From: an uncultured Verrucomicrobiota bacterium
GTDB lineage: Bacteria; Verrucomicrobiota; Verrucomicrobiia; Limisphaerales; UBA9464
Direction of reading: 5' to 3'
Length of the DNA stretch: 39,375 bases
Assembly (NCBI GenBank): GCA_903880005.1
Contig: CAIRNV010000127.1
Coordinates: 1-39,375, forward strand
Shown here: positions 1 to 8,476 of the stretch, one piece after another
How the letters are laid out: each line of letters starts with the position of its first letter
How positions within the stretch are numbered: the stretch's first letter is position 1
Notes under the pieces: generated by a model
The model's database searches: none
Seen by the model: the letters and a program-made list of their open reading frames with translations, nothing else
What the model was told of the DNA's origin: nothing
Position numbers and translations under genes: made by a program

Positions 1-1152
1 CGGCGGCTCGTCGGCGAGGGCCCGGATGCGACGAACGGCCGCGTCGATGCCCGGGCGGCCCTGGGCGTCGGCCAGGACCACGGTGAAGGCCATGTTGGAA
101 AGCACGGCGACGTCGATGGACCATCGCCGCTCATCGTCCCGGCGAAGGGGGATGACGGCGCCGTTGGTGAGGTGGAGCGAGGCGGCGGACAAGGGGACGT
201 TGGCCTCCAACGTCCACGACGCCCGGGTGCCGCGCACGGCGGCGACGTCTGGCGTCGAGCGCTCCACGGCGGGCAGCCGCGTGTAAGCCGGCGGCGTCAG
301 GCGCACGTGGAAGTTCGTGGCGGCCGGCGGCGTGTAGGCATCAAGGCGGAAGACGTCGGTCTCGCCGTCGCCCGCCAACACCCGCCATTCGAGGCTGCGC
401 TGGACGGTGAAGGCATGGCGGGCGACGCCCTGGGTGACGGGCAACTCCACGGAGCGCCATGGGGAACCCGGGCCATCGCGGTGCTGCCACCGGGCCGTTC
501 GCGGCATGCGGCCCTCAATCCTGTTGGTGATCACCAGCGCAAACCCCACCGGAAACTCTCCCGCGCCGTGGCTGGGACGGATTCGCGTGTGGCTGGCGCG
601 GGACCATGGGGCCACCGTGCGAACGATCGAAATCCACGCCGAAGGAAAGGCCCATGCGAAGGCCACCCACAACACCACCGCCGCGCACGCGCCAGCCCAA
701 GCGGGCCTCGCCAGCCGGCCCCGGTAGCCCGGGTTGGCGTCGGCCACGTGCCGGGCCGCCCGCCGGACCAACGCCGCGGCAAGGGCGGCCTCCATGTCGT
801 TGGCGGGGATGCGGCGGCCGGAGAGGTATTCGGCGGCGGTGACGACCTCGTTGCCCAAGCCGGGCCGCTGGGACTCGACGTCGCGGGCGGCTTCCTCGAC
901 CGGCGTGGGCGCACGAAGGATGCGTCGCACCCGGGCAACGCCGAGCCCCAGGGCCGACACAGCGGCGACCCAGCCCACCCATCGAGCCCACGAAGGGAGC
1001 GACCCGAGCCCATCCACAAGGGCGAACGCCAGCAGAAGTCCCAGGACGACCGCCGCCGTCCGGGCCGCCTCGCGTTCGCGCAGGGCGCGGTCCTTGCGGC
1101 GGCTGGCGGCGGCGAGCGGATGCATCGGGTCGTGGGCAGGATCCGGGTTCAT
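1..1152 (-). CDS. DUF4175-like large membrane protein, 3' part cut off by the window edge
   Basis: An uninterrupted frame of 384 codons starts with ATG at 1152 and runs off the left edge, so the C-terminal part is missing. Hydrophobic segments lie at about residues 33-50, 57-74 and 151-169. A charged linker between them contains PGLGNEVVTAAEYLSG, which resembles the 'PELGDRLVSA' motif of DUF4175-type proteins, and LTPPAYTRLP near residue 293 resembles their 'PPAYTGLP' motif. The start codon overlaps the stop of the BatA-like gene in an ATGA (1149-1152), which implies translational coupling. In planctomycetes and verrucomicrobia this protein type closes MoxR-DUF58-VWA clusters; its biochemical role is unknown. 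The reading frame is well supported; the family name is my recognition of motifs and less certain. Confidence 0.85.
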   Translation of the reverse strand, partial: MNPDPAHDPMHPLAAASRRKDRALREREAARTAAVVLGLLLAFALVDGLGSLPSWARWVGWVAAVSALGLGVARVRRILRAPTPVEEAARDVESQRPGLGNEVVTAAEYLSGRRIPANDMEAALAAALVRRAARHVADANPGYRGRLARPAWAGACAAVVLWVAFAWAFPSAWISIVRTVAPWSRASHTRIRPSHGAGEFPVGFALVITNRIEGRMPRTARWQHRDGPGSPWRSVELPVTQGVARHAFTVQRSLEWRVLAGDGETDVFRLDAYTPPAATNFHVRLTPPAYTRLPAVERSTPDVAAVRGTRASWTLEANVPLSAASLHLTNGAVIPLRRDDERRWSIDVAVLSNMAFTVVLADAQGRPGIDAAVRRIRALADEPP

Positions 1153-3293
1153 GGCTTGGTTCGGTTCGCGACGACGGTTTCCACCAGCAAGAGTCCGAGG
1201 GCCGACAACAACACGAGTCGCCACCACTCCCTTCGGCCGGGATCGGCGCCAAGCCATCCGGCCGCCATGACGCCCGCCGGGGCGACGTCACGCCGGTCCA
1301 TGCGTTGCTCCACCTGCAAGGGGGTCACGCCCGACAACAGGGATTCCGAGGCCGGCGGATGAACGGCCAGTTGGTGCACCTCAGACCCATCCGGGCCAAG
1401 GATGCGAACCACGCCGGGCTGGGACGCCTTCACGCGCAGCTCGCCGGATTCCTCCAGGAACGCCTTCGACTGGGTTCCGTCCGCCCATGCGAGCATGAAG
1501 GCCGGCGATGGGGTGGATGACGGACCAGCCTCCTTCGCGTTGGACGGGACGCGGGGCGAGGCGATCGGCACCGACACCTCGGTCCCGCAAACCGCGGCGG
1601 GCGAAGCCAGGACAAGGCGATCGTCGTCGCGACCCGCAAGGTGCCGGGCGAGCCCATGGACAAACGGCACGAACGTCTTGTGCTTGGGCCAGTCACAGGC
1701 CGTGTTGTCGGGAGGGAACCCCACCAGCACCACGCGTCCCGCCCCAAGGCTGTGTCCCACCAACCACGGCAGGCCGTCCTCCCATCGCGCCAACACACGC
1801 GAGCCCGGCGCCGGTTGGAGGGGCCACCGACGAACGAACCCGGGCACGGAAAGGTTGCCCGAGCCCGCCGCCTTGAATGCATCGAACACGGGGGACGTGC
1901 GGTCGGCCATCCCGATGCGCCATGGGTTGTCGGGCGGCGCCGTCTCGGCGGCTTGAACCTCGGCGGGAAGCATCGCGTCCAGCGCCGCATGAAACGCGGC
2001 CGGGCGGACGTCGCCATCGACGAACAACCCCACCCCTCCACCCATCCTTGCAAATCGCTCCAAGGCGGCGACGGCGGCGGCGGGCCATTCAGCTTGGGCG
2101 GGGACCAGGACGACGTCCGACGACGGGCGCTGGTTCGCCAGGGGGTCGCCGAGTCGCTCCACGAGATCGCCGACGGCGCAGGCCGCCACCTGGAAGCGCC
2201 CGGCCAGCGAAGGCGCGACGTCTTGGTTGGGGGCGAGCGCGGCCCCCAGGAAGAAGGATTGCCTCTGAAACGACCGCGCGGCGGTACGCCCCTCGACCAT
2301 CAAGACGCGCAACGGCGCCGGTGAGCGAAACGTGGCCACGCGGAGATTGTCCGCCGCGAGCGCGTCGGCGGCATCGACGCGCACCTCAACCCGGTGCCAG
2401 CCCGCATTCAAGGCGGGGAGGGCCAGGTCGAGGTTGGTGGTGGCCCCCGCCACGAGGCGCACCGGGCGGGCCCATGCCAATGCGCCATCCAGGCGAAGCT
2501 CGACGCTGGCGGACTCCACGACTGCGTCGCCGAGGTTGGCCACGGTGACAAAGGGCGGCACGTCCCCGCCCGGCTCGGGTTGCACGTCGGTCACGGCGAG
2601 GTTGGCCGCCCGCCGTTCGCCCACCGCCACGGGCAACACCCGGACGTCGGGTGGCACCGGCACGGACGAAAGGTCGGCCACGGACGACTCCTGCAAGTCG
2701 GAGACGATCACGATGGAGGCATCGATGCCTTCCATCCGAGGCCCGAGCACGCGCAAGGCCTCGCCGAGGCCATCCGTGACCGATGCGGTGCCGCTCCGCG
2801 GCTGGACTTCCTTCAACGCGGCGAGGGCCACCGTGGGCGGCCCCATGGAGGCAAGGACCTCCGGGTCTCCATCCAGGCCCACCAAGGCCGCACGATCGCC
2901 GGATGCCAAGCCTGCGAGGGCCTGACGGGCCGCCTCGACGGCTTGGGGCCAGCGCGCACCGGATGCATCCCGCGCCTGCATGCTCAAGGAGCGGTCCAGC
3001 AGGACGACGACCCGCCGGGGCCGTTGCGACGCACCCGCCGGGGCGGCCACGGGCAGGAAGGGCCGGGCGAACGCCAACACGACGAGGGCCAGGCAAGCCA
3101 TGCGAAGGAACAACAGCAGCCAATTGCGAAGCCGCCGCCGTGACTTCGCGCGAGGCGGCACATCGTCGAAGAAGCGAACCGTGCTGAAACGCAGCCGGAC
3201 CTGCCGCTGCCGCAGCAGGAGATGCAACAGGATGGGCACGCCGAGCGCCGCGAGGGCGGGGAGGAAGACGGCGTTGGAAAGCAGGAAGGGCAT
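1149..3293 (-). CDS. BatA/VWA-domain membrane protein
   Basis: A 714-residue inner-membrane protein. The N-terminus (residues 1-80) is a BatA-type domain with membrane segments near 8-27 and 58-77 around a basic stretch (RLRFSTVRFFDDVPPRAKSR). A von Willebrand A domain follows, with the metal-site motif DRSLS at 100-104. The middle part (about 320-560) looks like the glutamine-amidotransferase-like region often found in these proteins, and a last membrane helix lies close to the C-terminus. The ATG at 3293 is 3 bp after the DUF58 stop, and the 3' end overlaps the next gene by 4 bp. Such proteins work with MoxR ATPases and DUF58 proteins, and a role in envelope stress or complex assembly is inferred from that family context. 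Confidence 0.9.
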   Translation of the reverse strand: MPFLLSNAVFLPALAALGVPILLHLLLRQRQVRLRFSTVRFFDDVPPRAKSRRRLRNWLLLFLRMACLALVVLAFARPFLPVAAPAGASQRPRRVVVLLDRSLSMQARDASGARWPQAVEAARQALAGLASGDRAALVGLDGDPEVLASMGPPTVALAALKEVQPRSGTASVTDGLGEALRVLGPRMEGIDASIVIVSDLQESSVADLSSVPVPPDVRVLPVAVGERRAANLAVTDVQPEPGGDVPPFVTVANLGDAVVESASVELRLDGALAWARPVRLVAGATTNLDLALPALNAGWHRVEVRVDAADALAADNLRVATFRSPAPLRVLMVEGRTAARSFQRQSFFLGAALAPNQDVAPSLAGRFQVAACAVGDLVERLGDPLANQRPSSDVVLVPAQAEWPAAAVAALERFARMGGGVGLFVDGDVRPAAFHAALDAMLPAEVQAAETAPPDNPWRIGMADRTSPVFDAFKAAGSGNLSVPGFVRRWPLQPAPGSRVLARWEDGLPWLVGHSLGAGRVVLVGFPPDNTACDWPKHKTFVPFVHGLARHLAGRDDDRLVLASPAAVCGTEVSVPIASPRVPSNAKEAGPSSTPSPAFMLAWADGTQSKAFLEESGELRVKASQPGVVRILGPDGSEVHQLAVHPPASESLLSGVTPLQVEQRMDRRDVAPAGVMAAGWLGADPGRREWWRLVLLSALGLLLVETVVANRTKP

Positions 3294-3296
3294 CGG

Positions 3297-4163
3297 TCAG
3301 AGGGTTCCCCTCTTCTCCAGGTAGCGCGACAGGGCGACGCCGATGGGCTCGTCCGTTCGCAGCCGTTGGTAGTCCGCGTCCCGGCGCAGGCATTCGGCCC
3401 TCACCCTCTCGCAGAAGGATTGCATCCGCTCCCGGAACGTCGGGCCGAACTCGGTCGCATCCACGACCCGTTCCTCGCCCGTCTCGGCGTCCTTCATGAT
3501 GAAGTCCCCCTCGACCGGGAAGTCCACCTCCTCGGGGGCAAGCAGGTGGAACACGAGCACCTCCTGGTTCATCCCCTGCAACCGGCTCAGCAATCCCATG
3601 ACCTCGGACTCCGCCGCGAAGAAGTCCGAGATGACGACGACGAGCCCGCGCCGCACAAAGGTCTGGACGATGCCCTCGAGTCCCGGGCCCATGCGCGTCT
3701 CGCCGCCGGGCGTGGCCGTGGAGAGAAGTGCCAGGACCTCCATGGCGGCCTCGCGCGAGGCCCGCGCCGGGAGCGCCATGCGCGCGTCCGGCCCAAACAA
3801 GGCCAACCCCGGCGCATCCCGTTGCCGCACCATCAACTGCGCGAGCGCGGCGGCGAGGATTCGGCCGGAGAGGAACTTGTTGGCGGTGCCCTGCCCGAAG
3901 TCCATCGAGGCGGACATGTCGAGGAGGACATGGCAGCGGAGGTTGGTGTCGTCCTCGAACTGCCGGATGTACAGGGCGTCGGTGCGGGCCCAGACCTTCC
4001 AGTCAAGGTGCCGGAGGTTGTCGCCGGGGACGTACGGGCGATAGGAGGCAAACTCGCTCGAATACCCCAGGAACGGGCTGCGATGAAGCCCGTCGAGAAA
4101 TCCCTCCACGACGATGCGCGAGAGCAGCGGCAGGTCGTCGATGAAGGGCACCGCGAGGAGCAT
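3297..4163 (-). CDS. DUF58 domain protein (VWA-like)
   Basis: A 288-residue soluble protein. It has the DUF58 signature region GYSSEFASYRPYVPGDNLRHLDWKVWART (residues 33-61, here cited by its parts YRPYVPGD and LDWKVWAR), followed by a VWA-like fold with metal-site motif DMSAS at 82-86. DUF58 proteins are regular partners of MoxR ATPases. The gene starts 11 bp after the moxR stop and ends 3 bp before the BatA-like gene, so the three are almost surely one transcript. No membrane segment is seen, unlike longer DUF58 proteins that carry two N-terminal helices; this short form is common in Bat clusters. Confidence 0.93.
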   Translation of the reverse strand: MLLAVPFIDDLPLLSRIVVEGFLDGLHRSPFLGYSSEFASYRPYVPGDNLRHLDWKVWARTDALYIRQFEDDTNLRCHVLLDMSASMDFGQGTANKFLSGRILAAALAQLMVRQRDAPGLALFGPDARMALPARASREAAMEVLALLSTATPGGETRMGPGLEGIVQTFVRRGLVVVISDFFAAESEVMGLLSRLQGMNQEVLVFHLLAPEEVDFPVEGDFIMKDAETGEERVVDATEFGPTFRERMQSFCERVRAECLRRDADYQRLRTDEPIGVALSRYLEKRGTL

Positions 4164-4174
4164 GGCGGGTGTTT

Positions 4175-5194
4175 CTACCTCGCGCCGGGCCGCGTGTCGG
4201 CAAGCAACCGGTCGAGCAACGACTCCACGGACACCTTCTGCGCCCGGGCATTGAAGTTGGCCAGCACCCGATGCCGGAGGACCTGCCGCGCCACCTGCGT
4301 CACGTCGTCAAAGTCGGCGCACAGTCGCCCCAGGGCCGCCGCCCGCGCCTTGGCCGCGAGGACGAGGAACTGAGACGCGCGCGGGCTCGCGCCCCAGCGG
4401 ACGAACTCGCGGACGTACTCGGGCGCCGACTCATCCTCCGGCCGCGTCCGGCCCACGAGCCGCACGGCGTGGCGGATGATGTCGTCGCTGGCGGGCAGGG
4501 AGCGGACGAGGCGCTGGATCTCGAGGAGCGCAGGCCCGTCGAGCACGGGCTTCATGTCGGCCACGTCGTTGCCCGTCGTGTTGCGCACCACCAACTCCTC
4601 CTCCGCACGCGTCGGGTAGGTCGTCTGGATGCAAAACATGAAGCGATCAGCCTGGGCCTCGGGCAGGACATAGGTGCCTTCCTGCTCAATCGGATTCTGC
4701 GTGGCGAAGACATGGAACGGACGAGGCAAGGGATAGGTCTTCGTGCCCACCGTCACCTGCCGTTCCTGCATCGTCTCGAGCATCGCCGCCTGCGTCTTCG
4801 GGGGCGTCCGGTTGATCTCGTCGGCTAGCACGAGGTTGGCGAAGACGGGCCCAGGTATGAACACCGCGCGGCGGCGCCCCGTGTCCACGTCCTCCTCCAG
4901 GACCTCCGTCCCCGTGATGTCGCTGGGCATGAGGTCGGGCGTGAACTGGATTCGGCTGAAGGCCAGGTCGAGGGCGCGCCCAAGGGAACGCACCAAGAGG
5001 GTCTTGGCGAGCCCGGGCACCCCGGTGATGAGCGTGTGGCCGCCGGCAAAGAGGGTGAGGAGCACGTTGTCGATGACGTCGCGTTGGCCCACGACAGCCC
5101 GGCCCAACTGCCCGACCAACGCCGCGCGACGGTCCGCCAGCCGTTCAATCGCCTCGACGTCGCCGCCGGGAACCGTGGGGGGGGATGCGTTCAT
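4175..5194 (-). CDS. MoxR-family AAA+ ATPase
   Basis: A 339-residue AAA+ ATPase of the MoxR/RavA group. The Walker A motif GVPGLAKT is at 58-65, and Walker B LVLADEINR at 121-129 is followed by the typical RTPPKTQAAMLE. The sensor segment FATQNPIEQEGTYVLPEAQ comes next. I chose the ATG at 5194 (MNASPPTV) because it gives normal family length. The frame stays open upstream to 5326, but that extension is arginine-rich, low in similarity and would run through the divergent promoter region. MoxR ATPases act as chaperones that help fold or load metal cofactors into partner complexes. This is the first gene of the four-gene minus-strand cluster. Confidence 0.93.
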   Translation of the reverse strand: MNASPPTVPGGDVEAIERLADRRAALVGQLGRAVVGQRDVIDNVLLTLFAGGHTLITGVPGLAKTLLVRSLGRALDLAFSRIQFTPDLMPSDITGTEVLEEDVDTGRRRAVFIPGPVFANLVLADEINRTPPKTQAAMLETMQERQVTVGTKTYPLPRPFHVFATQNPIEQEGTYVLPEAQADRFMFCIQTTYPTRAEEELVVRNTTGNDVADMKPVLDGPALLEIQRLVRSLPASDDIIRHAVRLVGRTRPEDESAPEYVREFVRWGASPRASQFLVLAAKARAAALGRLCADFDDVTQVARQVLRHRVLANFNARAQKVSVESLLDRLLADTRPGAR

Positions 5195-5301
5195 CGGCAC
5201 CGATCCTGACCGGCTCCGGCGGCGAGGGGGAGACGGAAATCTCACGCTGTTCCCCCTCCTCGCGCGTTGCCTGCGGCGTCGGGGCGTGGACAAGCTCACG
5301 C
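5195..5301. promoter_or_regulatory. Divergent promoter region with an inverted repeat
   Basis: This 107-bp spacer separates the divergent moxR and S9 peptidase genes, so it must hold both promoters unless they lie inside the genes. It contains a perfect 8-bp inverted repeat, GAGGGGGA at 5224-5231 and TCCCCCTC at 5251-5258, with a 19-nt spacer. This could be a protein-binding site or an mRNA stem. I could not assign convincing -35/-10 boxes. Confidence 0.35.
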
Positions 5302-7272
5302 ATGCGATCAACCCGGTTCGGGGCATGGGGCCGCACGTTGGCCTCGGCGGCGTGCATCACCTGGGCGGCGTGGCATGCGCCAGCCGCCCTCGGCCAAGGC
5401 GAGGGTTCCATGCTGGTGGCCGACGGCATCCCGCCCGCGCCCGCCGGGCTCAAGGAACGGGTCGCCCCCTACCTCGAATCCCGCGCCGCCAGCTTCCAAG
5501 GGTGGCATCCCTCCCGTCGCGAGATCCTCGTCCTCACGCGCTTCGCCGACACCATGCAGGTCCATGCCGTCGCCCAACCCGGGGGCGACCGTCGCCAGTG
5601 GACGTTCTCCCAGGAGCCCGTGGCGTCGGCCAAGTACCGCCCCGGGACGGGCGACGCCGTGTTGCTGAGCCAGGACACGGGCGGAGGGGAGTTCTTCCAG
5701 TTGTTCCTCCGAGAGGTGGCGACGGGTCGCACGACGCGGCTGACGGACGGCAAGAGCCGCAACACGGGGGCCGCTTGGTCCAAGTCAGGGAAGGAGATCG
5801 CCTGGGCCTCCACGCGCCGGAATGGGAAGGACACCGACATCTGGGTGATGGACCCCGCTCACCCCGAGCAGGCTCGCATGGCATGGGAACGCCAAGGCGG
5901 GGGCTGGCAGGTGATGGATTGGGCCCCGGATGGCCGCAGCTTGCTCGTGCTGGAGTACGTGTCGATCAACGAGGCATGGCTGCACCTCCTGGACACGGCC
6001 ACGGGCTCCGCACGCCTGATCACCCCCAAGACCGAGGTCTCCAGCCATGCCGACGCGCGCTTCTCCGCCGACGGTCGGCGCGTGTATTGCACGTCGGACG
6101 CCGGCTCGGAGTTCCGGCGGTTGACGGTGATCGACCTGGCGTCTGGCCGGAGGGAGGCATGGCTCAAGGACCTCGGCTGGGACGTCGAGGCGGTGGAGCC
6201 CTCCCCCGACGGCAAGTGGCTTGCGGTGGTCTCGAATGAGGACGGCGTGGGGGTGCTGCGGTTGATCGATGCCCGCACCGGACGAGAGAAGCGGCGCGCC
6301 CCCCTGGCCAAGGGCGTTGTCAGCGGGCTGGAGTGGCATCCGTCCAGCCACGAGGTGGGCTTCACCTTGTCCCATGCGCGGTCGCCCGCCGACGCCCATT
6401 CCTGGGACGTCCGCACGGGCTTGGTGACCCGTTGGACCCAAAGCGAGGCGGGCGGCCTGGACGTGGGCCGGTTCGCGGAGCCCGAGATCGTCCGGGTGCA
6501 AGGCTTCGATGGCACGAAGGTCAGCGGGTTCCTATACCGGCCGGACCCCGCTCGCTTCCCGGGGCCACGGCCGGTGCTCGTCGTGATCCACGGCGGGCCC
6601 GAGTCGCAGTCGCGCCCGGTCTTCCTGGGCCGGGGCAATTTCTACCTGGAAGAAATGGGCGTGGCCCTGCTGTACCCCAATGTCCGGGGATCGGCAGGCT
6701 ACGGGAAGACCTTCCTCCTGCTCGACAACGGGGCGAAGCGCGAGGACTCGGTGAGGGACATCGGCTCGTTCCTGGATTGGATCGGTCGGGACAAGGGATT
6801 GGATGCCGGCCGGGTGGCCGTCACGGGCGGGAGTTATGGGGGCTACATGACCCTCGCCAGCCTCGTGCATTACTCGCCGCGCCTGCGTTGCGGGGTGGAC
6901 GTCGTGGGCATCTCCAGCTTCGTCACCTTCCTGGAAAGGACGCAGGACTACCGCAAGGACCTGCGCCGGGCGGAGTACGGTGACGAGCGAGACCCGGCCA
7001 TGCGGGACTTGCTGGGGCGGATCTCGCCGTTGACGCGCGTGCGGGACATCCGGGTGCCGCTGTTCGTGGTGCAAGGGCTCAACGACCCCCGCGTGCCCGT
7101 GGGCGAGGCCGAGCAAATCGTGAAGGCGGTCCGTGGCGGCGGCGGGGAATGCTGGTACTTGCTGGCCAAGGACGAGGGCCACGGGTTCGCCAAGAAGCGC
7201 AACGTGGACTTCCAATTCCTCTCCACGGTCCAGTTCCTCGGCCGTCATCTGCTGGCAAACGACACGCGATGA
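5302..7272 (+). CDS. Secreted S9-family prolyl oligopeptidase/acylaminoacyl peptidase
   Basis: A 656-residue serine peptidase. I chose the ATG at 5302 because it gives a clean signal peptide (RSTRFGAWGR then a hydrophobic core, with AALG before the likely cleavage site). The longer frame from 5185 adds a non-hydrophobic stretch. Residues from about 40 to 390 form a WD40-like beta-propeller with repeats such as WSKSGKEIAWAS, WAPDGRSLLVLE and PSPDGKWLAVVS. The C-terminal alpha/beta hydrolase domain carries the triad: Ser511 in GGSYGG, Asp595 in GLNDPRVP and His627 in DEGHGF. It probably digests peptides in the periplasm or outside the cell. It is transcribed away from the MoxR cluster. Confidence 0.93.
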   Translation: MRSTRFGAWGRTLASAACITWAAWHAPAALGQGEGSMLVADGIPPAPAGLKERVAPYLESRAASFQGWHPSRREILVLTRFADTMQVHAVAQPGGDRRQWTFSQEPVASAKYRPGTGDAVLLSQDTGGGEFFQLFLREVATGRTTRLTDGKSRNTGAAWSKSGKEIAWASTRRNGKDTDIWVMDPAHPEQARMAWERQGGGWQVMDWAPDGRSLLVLEYVSINEAWLHLLDTATGSARLITPKTEVSSHADARFSADGRRVYCTSDAGSEFRRLTVIDLASGRREAWLKDLGWDVEAVEPSPDGKWLAVVSNEDGVGVLRLIDARTGREKRRAPLAKGVVSGLEWHPSSHEVGFTLSHARSPADAHSWDVRTGLVTRWTQSEAGGLDVGRFAEPEIVRVQGFDGTKVSGFLYRPDPARFPGPRPVLVVIHGGPESQSRPVFLGRGNFYLEEMGVALLYPNVRGSAGYGKTFLLLDNGAKREDSVRDIGSFLDWIGRDKGLDAGRVAVTGGSYGGYMTLASLVHYSPRLRCGVDVVGISSFVTFLERTQDYRKDLRRAEYGDERDPAMRDLLGRISPLTRVRDIRVPLFVVQGLNDPRVPVGEAEQIVKAVRGGGGECWYLLAKDEGHGFAKKRNVDFQFLSTVQFLGRHLLANDTR

Positions 7273-7316
7273 ACCCGACGACGCAGGCGAGGGGATAGAA
7301 TGACTTGGGCGGGCGG

Positions 7317-7350
7317 GATCTTCTTCCGCACGGACTCCGTCCTTCGCTCG
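7317..7350. repeat. Short dispersed repeat, copy 1 (partner at 30141-30174)
   Basis: These 34 bases match 30141-30174 in the same orientation at 29 of 34 positions, with an identical first block GATCTTCTTCCGCA. Both copies lie in non-coding spacers downstream of a minus-strand stop codon. The spacer here is 138 bp between the convergent S9 peptidase and apbE genes. Confidence 0.55.
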
Positions 7351-7410
7351 TTATCCAGCACCAGCTGGACGCCCAGCCCACTCTTCTTCCCGCCCAAGCG
7401 ATCCGCTCGC

Positions 7411-8454
7411 CTACAGCCCCCTGGGGAACCCAGCCGACTCAACCCACTCGATGCGGTCGGCGGGCCGGTGCAGGAACAAGACCTCCGCACCCAAGCGTCG
7501 CGCCAAGGACACCGCCCGCCCGACCCCCGCGACCGAAATAGCCGTCGAAAGCGCGTCCGTCGTCATGCCGTCGGGCCCGATGACCGTGACCAACCCGTGG
7601 TCCGTCAAACCAAGGCCCGTGCGGGGATCGACAATGTGCGAGTATCGGACGCCACCCAACTCCACGTGCTGGAACACGTCCCCCGATGTGCAAAGGCTGG
7701 CATGGCGGAGGAGGACTCTTCGTGGCGGCGGCGCGCCAGCCACGTCCAGCGCCGCCACCTCGACCCGCCATCCGTCCTGGCCCGGTGGCGGCGCGGTCGC
7801 AACCATGTCGCCCGCGCCCGAGACCAGGCTGGAACGAATCCCATGCGAACGCAGCACACGCGTGGCCTCGTCGAGGGCAAAACCCTTGGCAATGCCACCA
7901 GCATCAAGACGCATGCCGGGGCGCAGCAGGCGGACCGAGGGTCGGGGCCATGCGTGGAGTTCAACTGCCTGCCATCCCGTGGCCGCAAGGGCGGGCTGGA
8001 GCTTCGCGCCGTCTGGCAGCTCGCGCTGCCGTCGCGACCGACGCCAAAGCTGCGTGAGAGGTCCGACGGTGATGTCGAAGGCCCCCTCCGACGCCTCGCT
8101 CACCCCGCGCGCCCGTTCCAGCACCCGGAACATGTCGTCGGAGACCGGCACTCGCCGCGCATGGGGAGACGTCGCCCCCAGTCGGCTTAGCTCGGAATCC
8201 GGGTCGTAGTCGCTGAAGACCTTGTTGAGGTGGTTGATGCGCTCCCATGCGGCGTTGGCGGCGTTGGTGGCCTGCGTGCCATCGCGCGCGTAGAGGACGA
8301 TCCGGAACGGGATGGCCATCTGGACGGACTGAAACTCATGCCGCGCAAGGACCGGCTGGGCGCGACGCGCGCAACCGACCCATGCCATGCAGGCGATGGC
8401 CACCAGCCATGCCCGAAACAGCCCGCCGAGCCTTGCCCACGGGAACGCCTTCAT
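7411..8454 (-). CDS. apbE: FAD:protein FMN transferase (ApbE family)
   Basis: A 347-residue lipoprotein-like enzyme that attaches FMN covalently to target flavoproteins using FAD and Mg2+. The ATG at 8454 gives an N-terminal hydrophobic segment (WLVAIACMAWVGC) with candidate lipidation cysteines at 22 or 28, as expected for membrane-anchored ApbE. Family motifs seen are the FAD-binding stretch DAGGIAKGFALDEA, HIVDPRTG and the metal-site motif TTDALSTAISVAG near the C-terminus. The frame is open for 105 more codons upstream, but that part overlaps leuB and is not ApbE-like. The start lies 22 bp after the leuB stop, so the two may be co-transcribed. No obvious flavoprotein target (Nqr, Rnf) is in the window. 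Confidence 0.93.
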   Translation of the reverse strand: MKAFPWARLGGLFRAWLVAIACMAWVGCARRAQPVLARHEFQSVQMAIPFRIVLYARDGTQATNAANAAWERINHLNKVFSDYDPDSELSRLGATSPHARRVPVSDDMFRVLERARGVSEASEGAFDITVGPLTQLWRRSRRQRELPDGAKLQPALAATGWQAVELHAWPRPSVRLLRPGMRLDAGGIAKGFALDEATRVLRSHGIRSSLVSGAGDMVATAPPPGQDGWRVEVAALDVAGAPPPRRVLLRHASLCTSGDVFQHVELGGVRYSHIVDPRTGLGLTDHGLVTVIGPDGMTTDALSTAISVAGVGRAVSLARRLGAEVLFLHRPADRIEWVESAGFPRGL

Positions 8455-8476
8455 CCCGTAATGCAACCCCGCCCCG

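Noticed and set aside
172-1362. Plus-strand frame of 396 codons and a minus-strand frame at 515-1291 in the first kilobase
   Set aside because: Both overlap the DUF4175-like frame (1-1152, minus), which is open to the window edge, has membrane helices and family motifs, and overlaps the BatA-like stop by ATGA.
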